Counted from the first letter of the stretch, positions 17,686 through 27,861 are shown. The stretch is 64,000 bases of DNA from JBIOXB01 sp050732395 (GCA_050732395.1 JBOHQX010000332.1:1-64000); one strand, 5' to 3'. The notes: generated by a model from the letters alone, not told the origin. Numbers and translations are program-made.

Positions 17686-17711
17686 CTTGGAGTCCGTCCC
17701 AATGCCTGCTT

Positions 17712-17731
17712 CTGTCATGCAGAAAGCATCC
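17712..17731. repeat. Dispersed 20-base word, copy 2
   Basis: CTGTCATGC-A-GAAAGCATCC differs from 2160-2179 at one base. It is followed by an imperfect palindrome (CCGCAAGGGCCTTTCGG, 17731-17747). It lies between the FN3 lipoprotein and the next membrane protein. Confidence 0.5.
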
Positions 17732-17814
17732 CGCAAGGGCCTTTCGGCTTGGTAAATTCGGCACTCAGGCCTGAACAAGATTTGACTCGTAACAAATTCA
17801 CAGGTTAGGATCAA

Positions 17815-18666
17815 ATGCTACCTCAATCAAAAACCGGCCTTTTCTTTTGGACCTGGAAACAAACTTTGCAGAGTTGGCGAAAGCCCATTACGCTCCTGCC
17901 TTTGGGTTTATACGCGACTCTGCAGATCGTGCTCTTGGTCGCCTTGGTTTTCTATATGTATCCACCTTTTTCCTTAGTCTTTTTGCCCCTGCACCGCATG
18001 TTATTTGGCGAAACAGCTTTGCACTATCCTAACAACTTCATCGTTCTGCCCAATCTCTTTGATCTTTTGAATATTGCGTTGAGCGGAATAATAGGTATCA
18101 TCGTCATCGGCTATTCGACGCTGCTGTTCTTTACGGGAGGCGACCGGCACGCAGTGAAGGAGAGCGGCGGCTCGATTTCGAGGCGTTACGTGCATCTTTT
18201 AGCGGCCTGGGCAGTCGAAACCGGGCTCATGCTTTTCATCATCTTTGCTTCGGCTCGTCTGGCGGTGATGTATCCCTCAATTAAACTATACCTTGTTGCA
18301 TTTCGCGTACTCCTGGCTATGTGCATCAGTGCTGCATTTGCCTTTGCCACGGCTCTCATCTTGATTGAGAAAAAACCGTTCTGGCAGGCACTGCTGCAAA
18401 GCGCCAGAATGTTCGGCAGTTATGCACTGGTATTGGTGCTGCTGGTCGGGATACCGGCCCTCATTCACCTGCCCCTGCAGTTTATTCTGTCGAACTCAGC
18501 CATGATCGTGCGCAAGCTCAACCCGGAAGTCATCGCTTTCTTAGTTGGTGCCGGGGTAGTAGCTTCCATGGTGTCAAATTATTTTACCATTGGAACGGTA
18601 ACCCATCTCTATCGCGCCATTGGAGATCATGACGATGCGCTGCCGATGAACGCGAAAACTCGATAA
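17815..18666 (+). CDS. Six-helix membrane protein of unknown function
   Basis: This 283-residue protein has about six transmembrane segments, at roughly 25-49, 80-107, 124-150, 156-183, 201-224 and 240-266. TAGGATCAA before ATG 17815 contains a fair ribosome site. I see no catalytic motif. The layout resembles DUF-type membrane proteins with a C-terminal SNYFTIGTVTHLYR block, found in bacterial stress or envelope operons, but I cannot name the family. It lies among envelope proteins at the start of the EPS locus. Confidence 0.65.
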   Translation: MLPQSKTGLFFWTWKQTLQSWRKPITLLPLGLYATLQIVLLVALVFYMYPPFSLVFLPLHRMLFGETALHYPNNFIVLPNLFDLLNIALSGIIGIIVIGYSTLLFFTGGDRHAVKESGGSISRRYVHLLAAWAVETGLMLFIIFASARLAVMYPSIKLYLVAFRVLLAMCISAAFAFATALILIEKKPFWQALLQSARMFGSYALVLVLLVGIPALIHLPLQFILSNSAMIVRKLNPEVIAFLVGAGVVASMVSNYFTIGTVTHLYRAIGDHDDALPMNAKTR

Positions 18667-18685
18667 TAAAGCTGGATGCTTATTT

Positions 18686-20191
18686 ATGCGAAGGTCTCTT
18701 CATTTCCCTGCCCGGCTGAATACGATGGGCTCTTTTGTCTGCTGCGTTCTGCTCGCGAGCTTTACCGCCTGCATGAATGACCAAACGACGCAGCGGCAAT
18801 TTGAAATCGAAAAGGTGTTCTTCCGGGCCCAAAAGGCTACGGACAGAATCATGATCAATCCGCGTATCGCGGCCTCGACTGACTATTCCGAGGCGACTTC
18901 CTTGTATCGCCGGGTTGTTCGTGAGGCCGGCGAGTTGCCGGACAATCCCTGGCTGAATGGCCTGTGCAAACGTAGCCTGGGGAGCATGGCCCAGCTCGAG
19001 ATCATGCAGGAGCATGTGGAGGCCGCAGTTGAGGTGTATCAAGAGATACTGAAGCGTTATCCTGCGGATGATGAAATCTCCCTGGCCGCACGGCTGGGCC
19101 TGGCCTCGCTTTACGAGCGCAGCTTTTCCTATCGCGACGCAGTTGAAAATTACGCCGTACTCCTGCCAACGCTCGTTGCGAAGATCGATCCCGAGAATCC
19201 GCAGAGCTATTTACTCGCGATTCCATCCCAGTATGCGCGCCTGCACCGGCTGGAAGCAGACCGCAACCGGGCTGTCGGTGCCTATGAGCACGCGGCTGCG
19301 ACCTACGAGCAGATCATTCACCGCTGGCCGAATTCGAAAGCTGCGATTCAGGCGACCAATCTGCTGCTCACGATTTTAGCGGATCTGCAAAAATGGGATC
19401 GGCTCAGCACCGTGCTCGACGAGCAAATCAAGAAACACCAGCGGTCGGAAGATCTGCCGCAGTTCCTCTTCTTGAAAGCGCAGTTGATGCACAATCGGCT
19501 GAATAACCCCGAGGTCGCGCTGAGCCTCCTGCAAGGCCTCCTGGCGAGCTATCCCGACCATGAGATCGCACCCAGTGCCCGTCTCGAGATAGCATTGATC
19601 TACATGGAAAGAGGGCATTACGATAAAGCGCGGGAGCTGCTGGCGGCAATCACTCAAAAGTACCGTGATCGACCCGCACTCGCAGCCCATGCGCACGAGC
19701 AAATCGCCCGCAGTTTTGAGCTGCAGGGGAACTGGGAACAGGCGCTGAATGATTATCGCTGGCTGGCGAAACAGTACGAGGGCCAGCCCGCGGCGTTGAC
19801 CGCTCCCCTTCAAATTGCCCGTTATTATACCGAGCACAACAACCCGGTGCTGGCAGAAAAAGCTTACACTGAGGCCGTGGAATACTATCAGGGGCTTATC
19901 AACAAGTATCCCAAATCAATGCTCGCCGCTCTGGCGCAAGAACAGATCGCGAACTGTTTCATTGTTCAAAAAAAATGGCAGGAGGCGGTTACCGCCACTT
20001 CCAAAATCGCACAAGTATTGGACAATAACGTCGGCCACATCAGCACGTATCTGCTTTTGGGCAGAATCTATGAAACTACAAATCAGCGCGAGCTTGCGAC
20101 GAAAGTCTACCGGGAATTCATTAAGCAATTTCCCCAGCATCCTCTCGTCGGCATGCTCGAAGAGAGGGTCCGTCGCTTAACCAGTTCTTAA
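18686..20191 (+). CDS. TPR-repeat lipoprotein
   Basis: This 501-residue protein begins with a signal segment ending in ASFTAC, with Cys29 as possible lipid site. It then consists almost wholly of tetratricopeptide-like helical pairs, such as AVEVYQEILKRYPADDEIS, AAATYEQIIHRWPNSKAAI and KVYREFIKQFPQHPLVG. The spacing of the repeats is the BamD/YbgF style. XrtA-type EPS loci usually carry a large TPR protein (PrsT); this one is shorter and I do not claim orthology. It may hold together export components in the periplasm. The next gene begins 8 bases after its stop. Confidence 0.8.
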   Translation: MRRSLHFPARLNTMGSFVCCVLLASFTACMNDQTTQRQFEIEKVFFRAQKATDRIMINPRIAASTDYSEATSLYRRVVREAGELPDNPWLNGLCKRSLGSMAQLEIMQEHVEAAVEVYQEILKRYPADDEISLAARLGLASLYERSFSYRDAVENYAVLLPTLVAKIDPENPQSYLLAIPSQYARLHRLEADRNRAVGAYEHAAATYEQIIHRWPNSKAAIQATNLLLTILADLQKWDRLSTVLDEQIKKHQRSEDLPQFLFLKAQLMHNRLNNPEVALSLLQGLLASYPDHEIAPSARLEIALIYMERGHYDKARELLAAITQKYRDRPALAAHAHEQIARSFELQGNWEQALNDYRWLAKQYEGQPAALTAPLQIARYYTEHNNPVLAEKAYTEAVEYYQGLINKYPKSMLAALAQEQIANCFIVQKKWQEAVTATSKIAQVLDNNVGHISTYLLLGRIYETTNQRELATKVYREFIKQFPQHPLVGMLEERVRRLTSS

Positions 20192-20199
20192 TCTTGCAG

Positions 20200-22470
20200 A
20201 TGCGTTCGGCTCTTCTCATTACAACACTCCTGGCTGTATTCTCCGCCTCGCTCTTGTTGACGAGATTGTGGCGGGCACGCATACGTGTGCGTCAACAGGC
20301 AACTTTGACGATCATCACCGTTCTCTTTTTACTTTTTCAGTTGATTCTCCTTTTTCTGCTCTTGTCGCGCGAAATAGATGCACGGAGAATTGCGTTACAG
20401 GGCATGGGAATGCTCCTGCTCATTCTGTTGTTCACTTGCATTTGGATAGCAAGACCGCTTTGCTTGGAGCAGTCGAGCAGGCGATGGTTGAGTATTGCCG
20501 GCTTGATTTCTGGATTGGGCTTGGGACTTATCCATTTTCGCACCGGATTTTTTTTGTTGATGGAGAGCGGAGGACATGCGGTCGAGATCGAATTTACACC
20601 CGGCGGTAAATACCTATTGGCATTCATGATCGTTGGCAGTTTGCTGCTTTTCAGTAAATTCGACGTCATCAGCACTACCCTATCCGAGCGCCTGGGACGT
20701 CGCGCGACGCCAATCACGGTTACGTTCTTCATGACTACCGGTGCCATGACGGTGCTATGTAGCGACTTCCTGGTTTATGGCCACATGAGAAGTCTCTACG
20801 GCGCAAGTCTCCAACTCCTCCTGGCAATGCTCTGCCTCGTGCTTGCTCGGGGAGTGAAATACCTGCCGGCTCAAACAGCCGAGCCCACTCTTTCCAAAAT
20901 GCGGGTTACCCAATTTTTCTCATCCGAAGTGTTGATCTTCGGTGGGGCTTATCTCATCATTTGCGGGCTTCTGATAAAGTTGGCGATACTGCTGGGAGGC
21001 TCCTGGCATCAGTTCGTTTCCTCCCTGGCCGCCATCGGCGTGCTGGTATTGGCCCTGCTCCTGATCAGCGGGACCTCGATACGCGAACGCTGGACCGGTT
21101 TTCTTGAGCGTACTTTATTCCCTCGCAAGTACGACTTTCGCACGGAACTGCAAAGCCTGACTGGCGCCATTTCCACCGCTTCGACTGCGGAACAGCTTTT
21201 TGGGGAAATCTGCGGATCTCTGAGAGAAACTTTCTCCACCAGGCGCGTGTGTTTGTTGGTCCAAGAGGACGAAGCGCCTACGCTTCGGCCATACACCATG
21301 CAAGAAGATGGAGCCCTGCAGAGCCATGCGTACACGATTGTGTTGACCGAGGCCCAGAAAGCATGGACGGAAAGAATTAACCACTGTTTTTCACCCAAGA
21401 ATCTGCTCGCGTTGCAAGAGCCCAATCATGAGAGCGGCGCCTTAAGAGCATTTCTCGGAGCCTACGAATACGAGCTGGGCTCTGGGCTCCATGCCGGCCA
21501 GTGTTTGGTCGGCTTTGTATTTCTTGGCGGTCGTGACCGCAGCGCCCCCTTCTCCATGGAAGATAAGCTGTTGCTCGAGACTCTCATTCCCGCTATCAGC
21601 ATCTCCATTCACAGCGCGCAATTACAGCAACGGATGTTGCTCGCGCAGCAGATGGAATCCATTCATCGTGTGGTCTCGTTTATCATGCACGATCTACGCA
21701 ATGCAGTTTCAACGCTGTCCTTACTCGCCCGCAACGCCAGACAGCACATTGATAGACGGGATTTTCGCATTGACTTTATCGCCACCTTGGCTCGTCTCTC
21801 CGAGGAAATGCAGCATCTGATGAACAGACTGTCGGTGGTAAAAAGCGGGGGCGAGTTGCGAGTTCGCGATGAATGTGATGTCAGCCAGTTGCTCTCCGAG
21901 GCACTTCTGGATTTGCAGCTTCCCAGCGAGATCGAGCTGGTCACTGAGATTTCTTCCATGCCGGCGGCGTTTTGGGATCAAAGGCAAATCCGCGTCGTCT
22001 TGCGCAACCTTCTCGGCAACGCGGTTGAGGCAATGCCGGCGGGCGGAGTGCTCAAGGTCAGCGCACGCCAGGAGGGCGCCGAGATTGTCATGACCATAAC
22101 CGACACCGGTATCGGGATATCGGATGACTTCATACGAAAATCTCTGTTCAAACCGAATCACTCGACGAAGTCCAAGGGCCTTGGCATCGGTCTCTATCAA
22201 TCGCGTGAGATTGTTCTCGCGCACAAGGGCAGGATTCAAGTGCAAAGTGAAGTTGGCAAGGGCAGCGTCTTCCAAATTCGATTGCCCTATGGGATCGATA
22301 ACCAGGCCTCCAAGCAACTCGTGGAGGAAACAGCCGGCAAGATCCAACTACTGCAGCAACAGGCGGCGGACGGACAAGAGCGGAGAGAATTCATGAATTT
22401 GAACCCTGCGCGGGTGATCTGCGGTTTTCCAAACAACTTGACCACGTCCCTCGCTCCATCTTTTGTCTGA
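20200..22470 (+). CDS. prsK: Sensor histidine kinase PrsK-like (XrtA/EPS type)
   Basis: This 756-residue sensor kinase starts with about eight to nine hydrophobic segments (residues 1-300). A GAF-like domain lies at about 325-470, then the kinase core: H-box FIMHDLRNAVSTLSLLARN with His497, N-box VLRNLLGNAVEAMP, G1 box TDTGIGIS, and G2 box KGLGIGLYQSREIV. The HDLRN H-box followed by SLLARNARQH is typical of PrsK of XrtA/PEP-CTERM EPS loci. ATG 20200 is preferred over TTG 20194. The likely partner is the sigma-54 response regulator encoded next. The signal sensed is unknown. Confidence 0.9.
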   Translation: MRSALLITTLLAVFSASLLLTRLWRARIRVRQQATLTIITVLFLLFQLILLFLLLSREIDARRIALQGMGMLLLILLFTCIWIARPLCLEQSSRRWLSIAGLISGLGLGLIHFRTGFFLLMESGGHAVEIEFTPGGKYLLAFMIVGSLLLFSKFDVISTTLSERLGRRATPITVTFFMTTGAMTVLCSDFLVYGHMRSLYGASLQLLLAMLCLVLARGVKYLPAQTAEPTLSKMRVTQFFSSEVLIFGGAYLIICGLLIKLAILLGGSWHQFVSSLAAIGVLVLALLLISGTSIRERWTGFLERTLFPRKYDFRTELQSLTGAISTASTAEQLFGEICGSLRETFSTRRVCLLVQEDEAPTLRPYTMQEDGALQSHAYTIVLTEAQKAWTERINHCFSPKNLLALQEPNHESGALRAFLGAYEYELGSGLHAGQCLVGFVFLGGRDRSAPFSMEDKLLLETLIPAISISIHSAQLQQRMLLAQQMESIHRVVSFIMHDLRNAVSTLSLLARNARQHIDRRDFRIDFIATLARLSEEMQHLMNRLSVVKSGGELRVRDECDVSQLLSEALLDLQLPSEIELVTEISSMPAAFWDQRQIRVVLRNLLGNAVEAMPAGGVLKVSARQEGAEIVMTITDTGIGISDDFIRKSLFKPNHSTKSKGLGIGLYQSREIVLAHKGRIQVQSEVGKGSVFQIRLPYGIDNQASKQLVEETAGKIQLLQQQAADGQERREFMNLNPARVICGFPNNLTTSLAPSFV

Positions 22471-22658
22471 TTGCACAAATTCAAATCAGAATCCGCTGGC
22501 GGTTTCTCATTTGTTGGGCAAGAAACTTCACGAGTGCTGACCTGCGATGGTAAATCGAAAGTCTGGCATCAACGCACTTCTTGGAGCGACAGGCGAGGGC
22601 CGAAGAGTAACAATTGCTCGATCCAATCCCCTATGTGGACCTGCTTTAAACTACAACG

Positions 22659-24053
22659 ATGAACGACGCCAAGGACAAGCGCTCCACACTCCTAATCGCC
22701 GATGATGACGAAATGCTCTGCCGGCAGTTGAGCTGGGCACTACAGGATTCATTCGAAATCAGAATGTCGCACAGCCCGCGCCAGATTCTTGAATGCTGCG
22801 CACAAAACCGCCCCGATCTGGTTCTGCTCGATCTCAATTTCACCAATGCGATCACGGACGGCAAGGAAGGAATCGAGCTGGCGCAAGAAATCATGAGCAA
22901 ACATGGGCCCATCAAAGTCATCGTTATGACCGGAAATCAAGAGCGTGAAGTCGCAAAACAGGCGCTTCATGCAGGCGCTCATGACCATCTGCTGAAGCCC
23001 ATTGATCCTGATGAGCTCACCATCGTGCTGAAGCGCGCCGAATTTCAGTTGCAACTGGAAAAAGAGAGTCATTCAAACGCCAGAAGCTACGATGCTGTTC
23101 CCTCCTCGTCCAGTGAAGAAGGTCTTGTAGGATGGTCGCGGGAAATAAAATCGGTCCTGGCCACGGCCAAAAAGGTCAGCCAAATTGACGCCACCGTCCT
23201 GATTACCGGTGAAAGCGGCACGGGCAAGGAATTGATCGCCCGCATGATTCATCGCCAAAGTCCCCGCCATGACCAGCAATTCGTGGCGATCAATTGTGGC
23301 GCTATTCCTGAGGCCTTGCTGGAAAGTGAACTTTTTGGCCACGAAAAAGGCGCATTTACCGGCGCGGTCTCCCAGCGTAAAGGCAAATTCGAAAGCGGAG
23401 ACAAAGGCACGATTTTTCTGGATGAGATTGGTGAGCTTTCCGCGACTCTACAGGTGAAGGTCTTGCGGTTTCTGCAAGATCACACGATCGAACGCGTCGG
23501 CGGCAACGTCTCCCTGCGATTGGACGTTCGTATCATCGCCGCCACCAATAGGAAGCTTCAGGACGAGATCAAGAAGTCGAATTTCCGCGAGGATCTTTAT
23601 TACCGCCTGAACGTTATCGCCATTGAAGTGCCGCCGTTGCGCGCCCGAGGGGAGGACGTGGATTTGCTCGCACATCATTTCCTGCACAAATTCTCCCAAC
23701 AGTATGACAAGCCGATTCGGGCTTTTTCCCCACAGGCGCTGAAGGTCATTCGGGAATATAACTGGCCCGGCAACGTGCGAGAGCTCGAAAACAAGGTTTG
23801 TAAGGCAGTTGTTCTTGCCCAACATAGTGTGATTCTACCGGGTGATCTTGCTCTCGATCTGAAAACGGAACCCGAGAAGGAAACACTGCAGAGCTCCATC
23901 GATCAGGTGGAACGCGAGAAGCTGACAAGTGTTTTAAGGCGGCACAAGGGTGTCGTCACGCACGCGGCTAAAGAGCTGGGCGTCAATCGCGTGACGTTTT
24001 ATGGCCTGCTCAAAAAGCATCGCTTGGATGCTCACGCTTATAAAAGCATCTAG
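22659..24053 (+). CDS. prsR: Sigma-54-dependent response regulator PrsR-like
   Basis: This 464-residue NtrC-type regulator has a receiver domain (DDDE near the start, phosphate acceptor Asp58 in LLDLNF). An AAA+ sigma-54 interaction domain follows, with Walker A GESGTGKE (184-191) and the GAFTGA loop (231-236) that touches sigma-54. FLDEIGEL is Walker B. A Fis-type helix-turn-helix closes the protein (VVTHAAKELGVNRVTFYGLL). Receiver details such as TDGKEGIELAQEI fit the PrsR family. It should activate EPS promoters read by sigma-54 polymerase. A 188-base gap without a gene separates it from the kinase gene. Confidence 0.92.
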   Translation: MNDAKDKRSTLLIADDDEMLCRQLSWALQDSFEIRMSHSPRQILECCAQNRPDLVLLDLNFTNAITDGKEGIELAQEIMSKHGPIKVIVMTGNQEREVAKQALHAGAHDHLLKPIDPDELTIVLKRAEFQLQLEKESHSNARSYDAVPSSSSEEGLVGWSREIKSVLATAKKVSQIDATVLITGESGTGKELIARMIHRQSPRHDQQFVAINCGAIPEALLESELFGHEKGAFTGAVSQRKGKFESGDKGTIFLDEIGELSATLQVKVLRFLQDHTIERVGGNVSLRLDVRIIAATNRKLQDEIKKSNFREDLYYRLNVIAIEVPPLRARGEDVDLLAHHFLHKFSQQYDKPIRAFSPQALKVIREYNWPGNVRELENKVCKAVVLAQHSVILPGDLALDLKTEPEKETLQSSIDQVEREKLTSVLRRHKGVVTHAAKELGVNRVTFYGLLKKHRLDAHAYKSI

Positions 24054-24063
24054 AGAGATATCA

Positions 24064-25080
24064 GTGACCTACCATAGAGTGGCTGTAAATTTGAAGCGTG
24101 AGGGAATATATAGAACAGTCCGGCACCTGATTCTGGCAACAGCGATCTCCTTGAGCCTCGTGCTTCCCTGCCTGGCTCAGACTGCTAAGCGACCGGCGGA
24201 GTACATCCTTGGAAAGGGAGATTTGCTCTCCATTTCATTTTGGCAGAGGCCTGAGCTCAATTCAGATACCAGGGTCGATGCAGCGGGCGCTATTGAGCTG
24301 CCTCTCATCGGCTCGATTCCGGCAGCAGGATCGACTTTGAGCCAGTTGCGAGATGAGGTGCTGAATCGGGTCACGCTTGTTGACATTCGGATCACGCAGG
24401 TCTCCATCGTCGTCCGCGAATACGCCAGCAATGTGGTCTATGTGACCGGCAGCGTCTTGAGCCCGGGAAAGCTCATGTTCGAAACCATACCCAACCTGTG
24501 GCAGATCATTCTGGAGGCCGGCGGGCCTCAACCGACTGCGAAGCTCAATGAGGTCGCCATTACCCGCGGACGGGGAGCTGAAGCGGGCAAAACGATCCAG
24601 GTTAACCTCGAAAGTGCACTCAACAGAGGAGATATTTCTGCACTTCCCGCGGTCTATCCCGGAGACAACGTGAATGTTCCAGGTGTTATGGCGCCAACCG
24701 GAGCGGCAACTCTCCCGTCCTCAGTATCAGATGATCGCAAAGTTGTCCACGTGTTTGGCCAGGTGGTGACTCCTGGCATCTTCGATTACAAGCCTGAGAT
24801 GAGCTTGTTTGATGCCATTGTGCTTGCCGGCGGCCCCAATCCAACGGCAAATTTGAAAAAGGTTCAACTGTTTTTCCGAGGGCAACGGCAGGCTGAAGTC
24901 GCCATCATTGACGTCGAGCGATACATGCACCGGTCAACGCCGCTGCCGCCTTTGTTGCATCCCGGCGACGCGATTTATGTCCCTCCCAAAAGACAGCTTT
25001 CACCCTTTCTCTCAGAGTCGATTCGCATCATATTCACTTCGAGTGTAAGTCTCCTCCTGGTCCTACTGCTCCAACAATAG
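24064..25080 (+). CDS. Wza-like polysaccharide export protein (SLBB domains)
   Basis: From GTG 24064 this is a 338-residue outer-membrane or periplasmic export protein. It has a signal segment ending LPCLAQ, a polysaccharide export domain (EYILGKGDLLSISFWQRPEL, then LPLIGSIPAAGSTL), and two SLBB-type domains (VYVTGSVLSPGKLMF and VHVFGQVVTPGIFDY). A C-terminal hydrophobic helix (SVSLLLVLLLQQ) matches the Wza C-terminal barrel helix. No lipobox Cys is obvious, unlike E. coli Wza (the only candidate is in LPCLAQ). The start is uncertain: the frame is open back to 24001 inside prsR, and the first plausible start after the prsR stop is GTG 24064. Confidence 0.9.
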   Translation: MTYHRVAVNLKREGIYRTVRHLILATAISLSLVLPCLAQTAKRPAEYILGKGDLLSISFWQRPELNSDTRVDAAGAIELPLIGSIPAAGSTLSQLRDEVLNRVTLVDIRITQVSIVVREYASNVVYVTGSVLSPGKLMFETIPNLWQIILEAGGPQPTAKLNEVAITRGRGAEAGKTIQVNLESALNRGDISALPAVYPGDNVNVPGVMAPTGAATLPSSVSDDRKVVHVFGQVVTPGIFDYKPEMSLFDAIVLAGGPNPTANLKKVQLFFRGQRQAEVAIIDVERYMHRSTPLPPLLHPGDAIYVPPKRQLSPFLSESIRIIFTSSVSLLLVLLLQQ

Positions 25081-25099
25081 CTCGCGACAAAACAAAGAC

Positions 25100-26749
25100 A
25101 TGAATGGTCAAAATCATAAAGATCAAGCCGACCTCGGGAAGCTCATCTCACTCTTAAACAGCGGCCAGCAAATTGATTTGCGCCAATACTGGGCCACGTT
25201 ATGCCGGCGCAAATGGTGGATCATTGTGCCATGCTTTTTGATCACCGGCGCGAGTGTGGCTTACGCGTTGCTGTTCATTCGCCCGGTGTATGAATCTTCC
25301 GCGACCATACAAATCCTGCCCAGCCGGCTGCAGCGCTCCGTTCGTGAGGTCACACCTGGAGTGTCCAATGCCGTGGATTTTAGAGAGCTTCAGAAAACCA
25401 TTCTCAGTACCAATAATCTCAAGCAGCTTATCCTCCGTCTGGAGCTGACGAAAAATGAGCAAGCCAGGCAAGCGGCTCAATCACTCCAGGCCAAGACACC
25501 GTGGGTATCGTATGACGAGCTGTTGCAAAGAACTCTCCTTAAATTCCTGCGGGAGAATATTGCGGTCACGATGAATGCTGGGGCGCAATTATTTCAAATC
25601 ACCGCGCGTCACGAATCGCCACAAATCGCTTTTCAGATGACCAAAACCGTTGCGGAAGTCTTCATTGATGAATCAAAGAAAAGTGAGCTGCGAGGCATTC
25701 GTGGAGTAATGGAATTCAGCAATGAGCAGTTGGCGATGTATCAAAGCAAGGTGATGGAGGCGGAAGATAAGCTCAGACGTTTCAAGGAGCGTCAAGCCGC
25801 TCAGCAGGCCATCCCTGCCGCCCTAGGAGTGGAGAGCATCCAGGCCATTCGCGAGTTGCAGAATGCAAGTGAGACCGCTATCTCTGACCGCGAGCGCATG
25901 TTGGAACAACTTCATGCCAGCCTGCCCAACAACGTTCGGGGATCGCTTTGGGATACCGTACCTGAGCTCGCCGAAATCAAGACGCAAATCAACGCCAAAA
26001 TGCAAGCGTTCAAGAGGACCGTGGCCACTTCCGGGTTGCAGCCAAACTATGAGTTATCCTTCAATAATGAGATCAACGCCTTGCGGCAGGAAGGCCAGGG
26101 CAGGTTGGCAATCGCGCTTCAAAGCCTGAGCCCGGCCTTGAATCAAAGCCTGCACGGCGCTGCCCTGCAATATCAATTGGCGCAGATCGACTTGTACATT
26201 TTGCGCACTCGTAATACCGCACTGAGCGGCGTACTGAGTGAATTCCAGGCACGAGCCACCATGAGCTCCGGAGATCAAATAGAATTGCGCCGATTAGAAG
26301 AGGAGATCGAGCAGAATCGGCGCGTTTACAGGATCTTTATGGAACAGTCGCGCGGCTCTCAAATTGAAGAAGCCTTGCAGAACAGCGACGCTGATTTCAA
26401 GTACAGCCTGGTGGAGGCCGCGACGCTTCCTGTTTTTGCGGTGAGTGGCAGCAAACGGCAATTCGTGAGCCTTGCGTTTTTGTTGAGTCTTGGCGTCGGA
26501 GCCGCTTTCGTTTTTGCGATCGAGTATCTTGATCAATCGATCAAGACTGTTGAACAGGTAGAGGAGTTCTTGCGCATGCCAACGTGGGGCATCATACCCA
26601 AGATCGAGATGCCTTTCAGTGCATGGCATGCTTCTCTCCGGGAAGCAAATGGACGCTCTGGGAGCATCAAAAATCCGGATTCGCATCAGACTTCTTCCGA
26701 CCGGCGGCCCGCTCCCAAATCAGGTACCTCATGGAGAGCCCAAGCTTAA
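25100..26749 (+). CDS. EPS chain-length determinant / Wzz-type co-polymerase
   Basis: This 549-residue inner-membrane protein has the Wzz fold. Two transmembrane helices (about 36-60 and 448-470) flank a large periplasmic coiled-coil region with ELRGIRGVMEFSNEQLAMYQ and EAEDKLRRFKERQAAQQA. It acts with the exporter and the tyrosine kinase to set chain length. A cytoplasmic tail of about 75 residues is present, but no kinase domain is fused; that is a separate gene (27940). The next gene overlaps it by 19 bases. Confidence 0.9.
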   Translation: MNGQNHKDQADLGKLISLLNSGQQIDLRQYWATLCRRKWWIIVPCFLITGASVAYALLFIRPVYESSATIQILPSRLQRSVREVTPGVSNAVDFRELQKTILSTNNLKQLILRLELTKNEQARQAAQSLQAKTPWVSYDELLQRTLLKFLRENIAVTMNAGAQLFQITARHESPQIAFQMTKTVAEVFIDESKKSELRGIRGVMEFSNEQLAMYQSKVMEAEDKLRRFKERQAAQQAIPAALGVESIQAIRELQNASETAISDRERMLEQLHASLPNNVRGSLWDTVPELAEIKTQINAKMQAFKRTVATSGLQPNYELSFNNEINALRQEGQGRLAIALQSLSPALNQSLHGAALQYQLAQIDLYILRTRNTALSGVLSEFQARATMSSGDQIELRRLEEEIEQNRRVYRIFMEQSRGSQIEEALQNSDADFKYSLVEAATLPVFAVSGSKRQFVSLAFLLSLGVGAAFVFAIEYLDQSIKTVEQVEEFLRMPTWGIIPKIEMPFSAWHASLREANGRSGSIKNPDSHQTSSDRRPAPKSGTSWRAQA

Positions 26750-27861
26750 CTGACCGCTTCACATTCAACTCACGAGACTATCTGCTCAGGACAACCGATG
26801 ATACCGAGGCCAAACGGGTTGTGGCGAGGTATTTTAGCGAGGGCAAGGTTTCCTTTGCCTCGGAGTTGAGCTACAACGGTAGCTTGGACGAGCACGGCAG
26901 ACAACAACTCGTTATTGACTATCATCAGAAACACAAAGCAGAGCTCACTCGTCTCTTTCAACTTCATTTCGGGCAAGATCTTGACCATATCGGGACCCAG
27001 GTGCGGTATCTGCTTGCCCATGGCTTCCTAAGGTACGGTATGCTTCATGAAGCCATCTCGAATCTTGAATTTATCCTGCAGAATCAGAGTGCCAGCCCTC
27101 AGATACGCATCGTCCTTGGTAAAGCCTATTTAAAAGACAAAAAGTATCGACAGGCCCTGGACCAGTTCTCCCAGGCTAGCGCCGTTCATCAAAACTTTGC
27201 CGATCTATACTTCTATTGCGGTGTTTGCCTATACTATTCGCGAGATTGTGTTGAAGCGATCAAGTTCTTCTCGCGTACGCTCAAGATAAATCCCCACTTT
27301 GGCGAGGCGCATTTCTACGCCGCGTTGACCCTGCTGCTGAACGTGAAGCTGGCTCAAGAATATAGTCTGGCGAAACGGTTACCGGAGCGCGCGTTGCAAT
27401 TACTTGCTTACGCCGGTGAGATACTGCCCTTACTCCGAACCGAAGCATATGAGCAAGGTGCCGGCTTGATCACCGCAAAGAAATACGAGAATGCTCTCGA
27501 GGTTCTTGCGCCTTTGGCTGCCAGCCTGGAAGCCGGCAAAGCCAGCCTGCTCAACTATGAGTTTTATCTCAATGCCATTCTGGGGCTGGATCAAATGAGC
27601 TTTGAGCAGGTCTGGCAGGAAATCGTCAGGCTGGAAGCCCTGGTACAGCGCAATCCCCATTATGCCGACTTGTGTTACGAATTGGGCTTTGCCTACGCTG
27701 TTCTCGGTGTAAGTATCAGCTCGAGATCAATCTCCTGCATGAATAAAGCCCTGGCCATCAATCCAGACTATGAGGCTGCACAACGGGCAGTTGAGCTGTT
27801 TGAAAATGGAAAACGGAATCTCAGTGCGATCGTGCAGGACTTGTTGCCACTTCATCTGTGA
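26731..27861 (+). CDS. TPR-repeat protein of the EPS export unit
   Basis: I chose ATG 26731 (376 residues), which overlaps the Wzz-type gene by 19 bases and suggests coupled translation; the frame is open further upstream inside that gene. There is no signal peptide. Tetratricopeptide-like pairs run from about residue 95, for example LAHGFLRYGMLHEAISNLEF, VLGKAYLKDKKYRQALDQFS and VEAIKFFSRTLKINPHFGEA. The last repeats cover AVLGVSISSRSISCMNKALA. The protein is probably cytoplasmic and may link the chain-length protein to the BY-kinase encoded next. A hairpin follows its stop. Confidence 0.75.
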   Translation: MESPSLTDRFTFNSRDYLLRTTDDTEAKRVVARYFSEGKVSFASELSYNGSLDEHGRQQLVIDYHQKHKAELTRLFQLHFGQDLDHIGTQVRYLLAHGFLRYGMLHEAISNLEFILQNQSASPQIRIVLGKAYLKDKKYRQALDQFSQASAVHQNFADLYFYCGVCLYYSRDCVEAIKFFSRTLKINPHFGEAHFYAALTLLLNVKLAQEYSLAKRLPERALQLLAYAGEILPLLRTEAYEQGAGLITAKKYENALEVLAPLAASLEAGKASLLNYEFYLNAILGLDQMSFEQVWQEIVRLEALVQRNPHYADLCYELGFAYAVLGVSISSRSISCMNKALAINPDYEAAQRAVELFENGKRNLSAIVQDLLPLHL

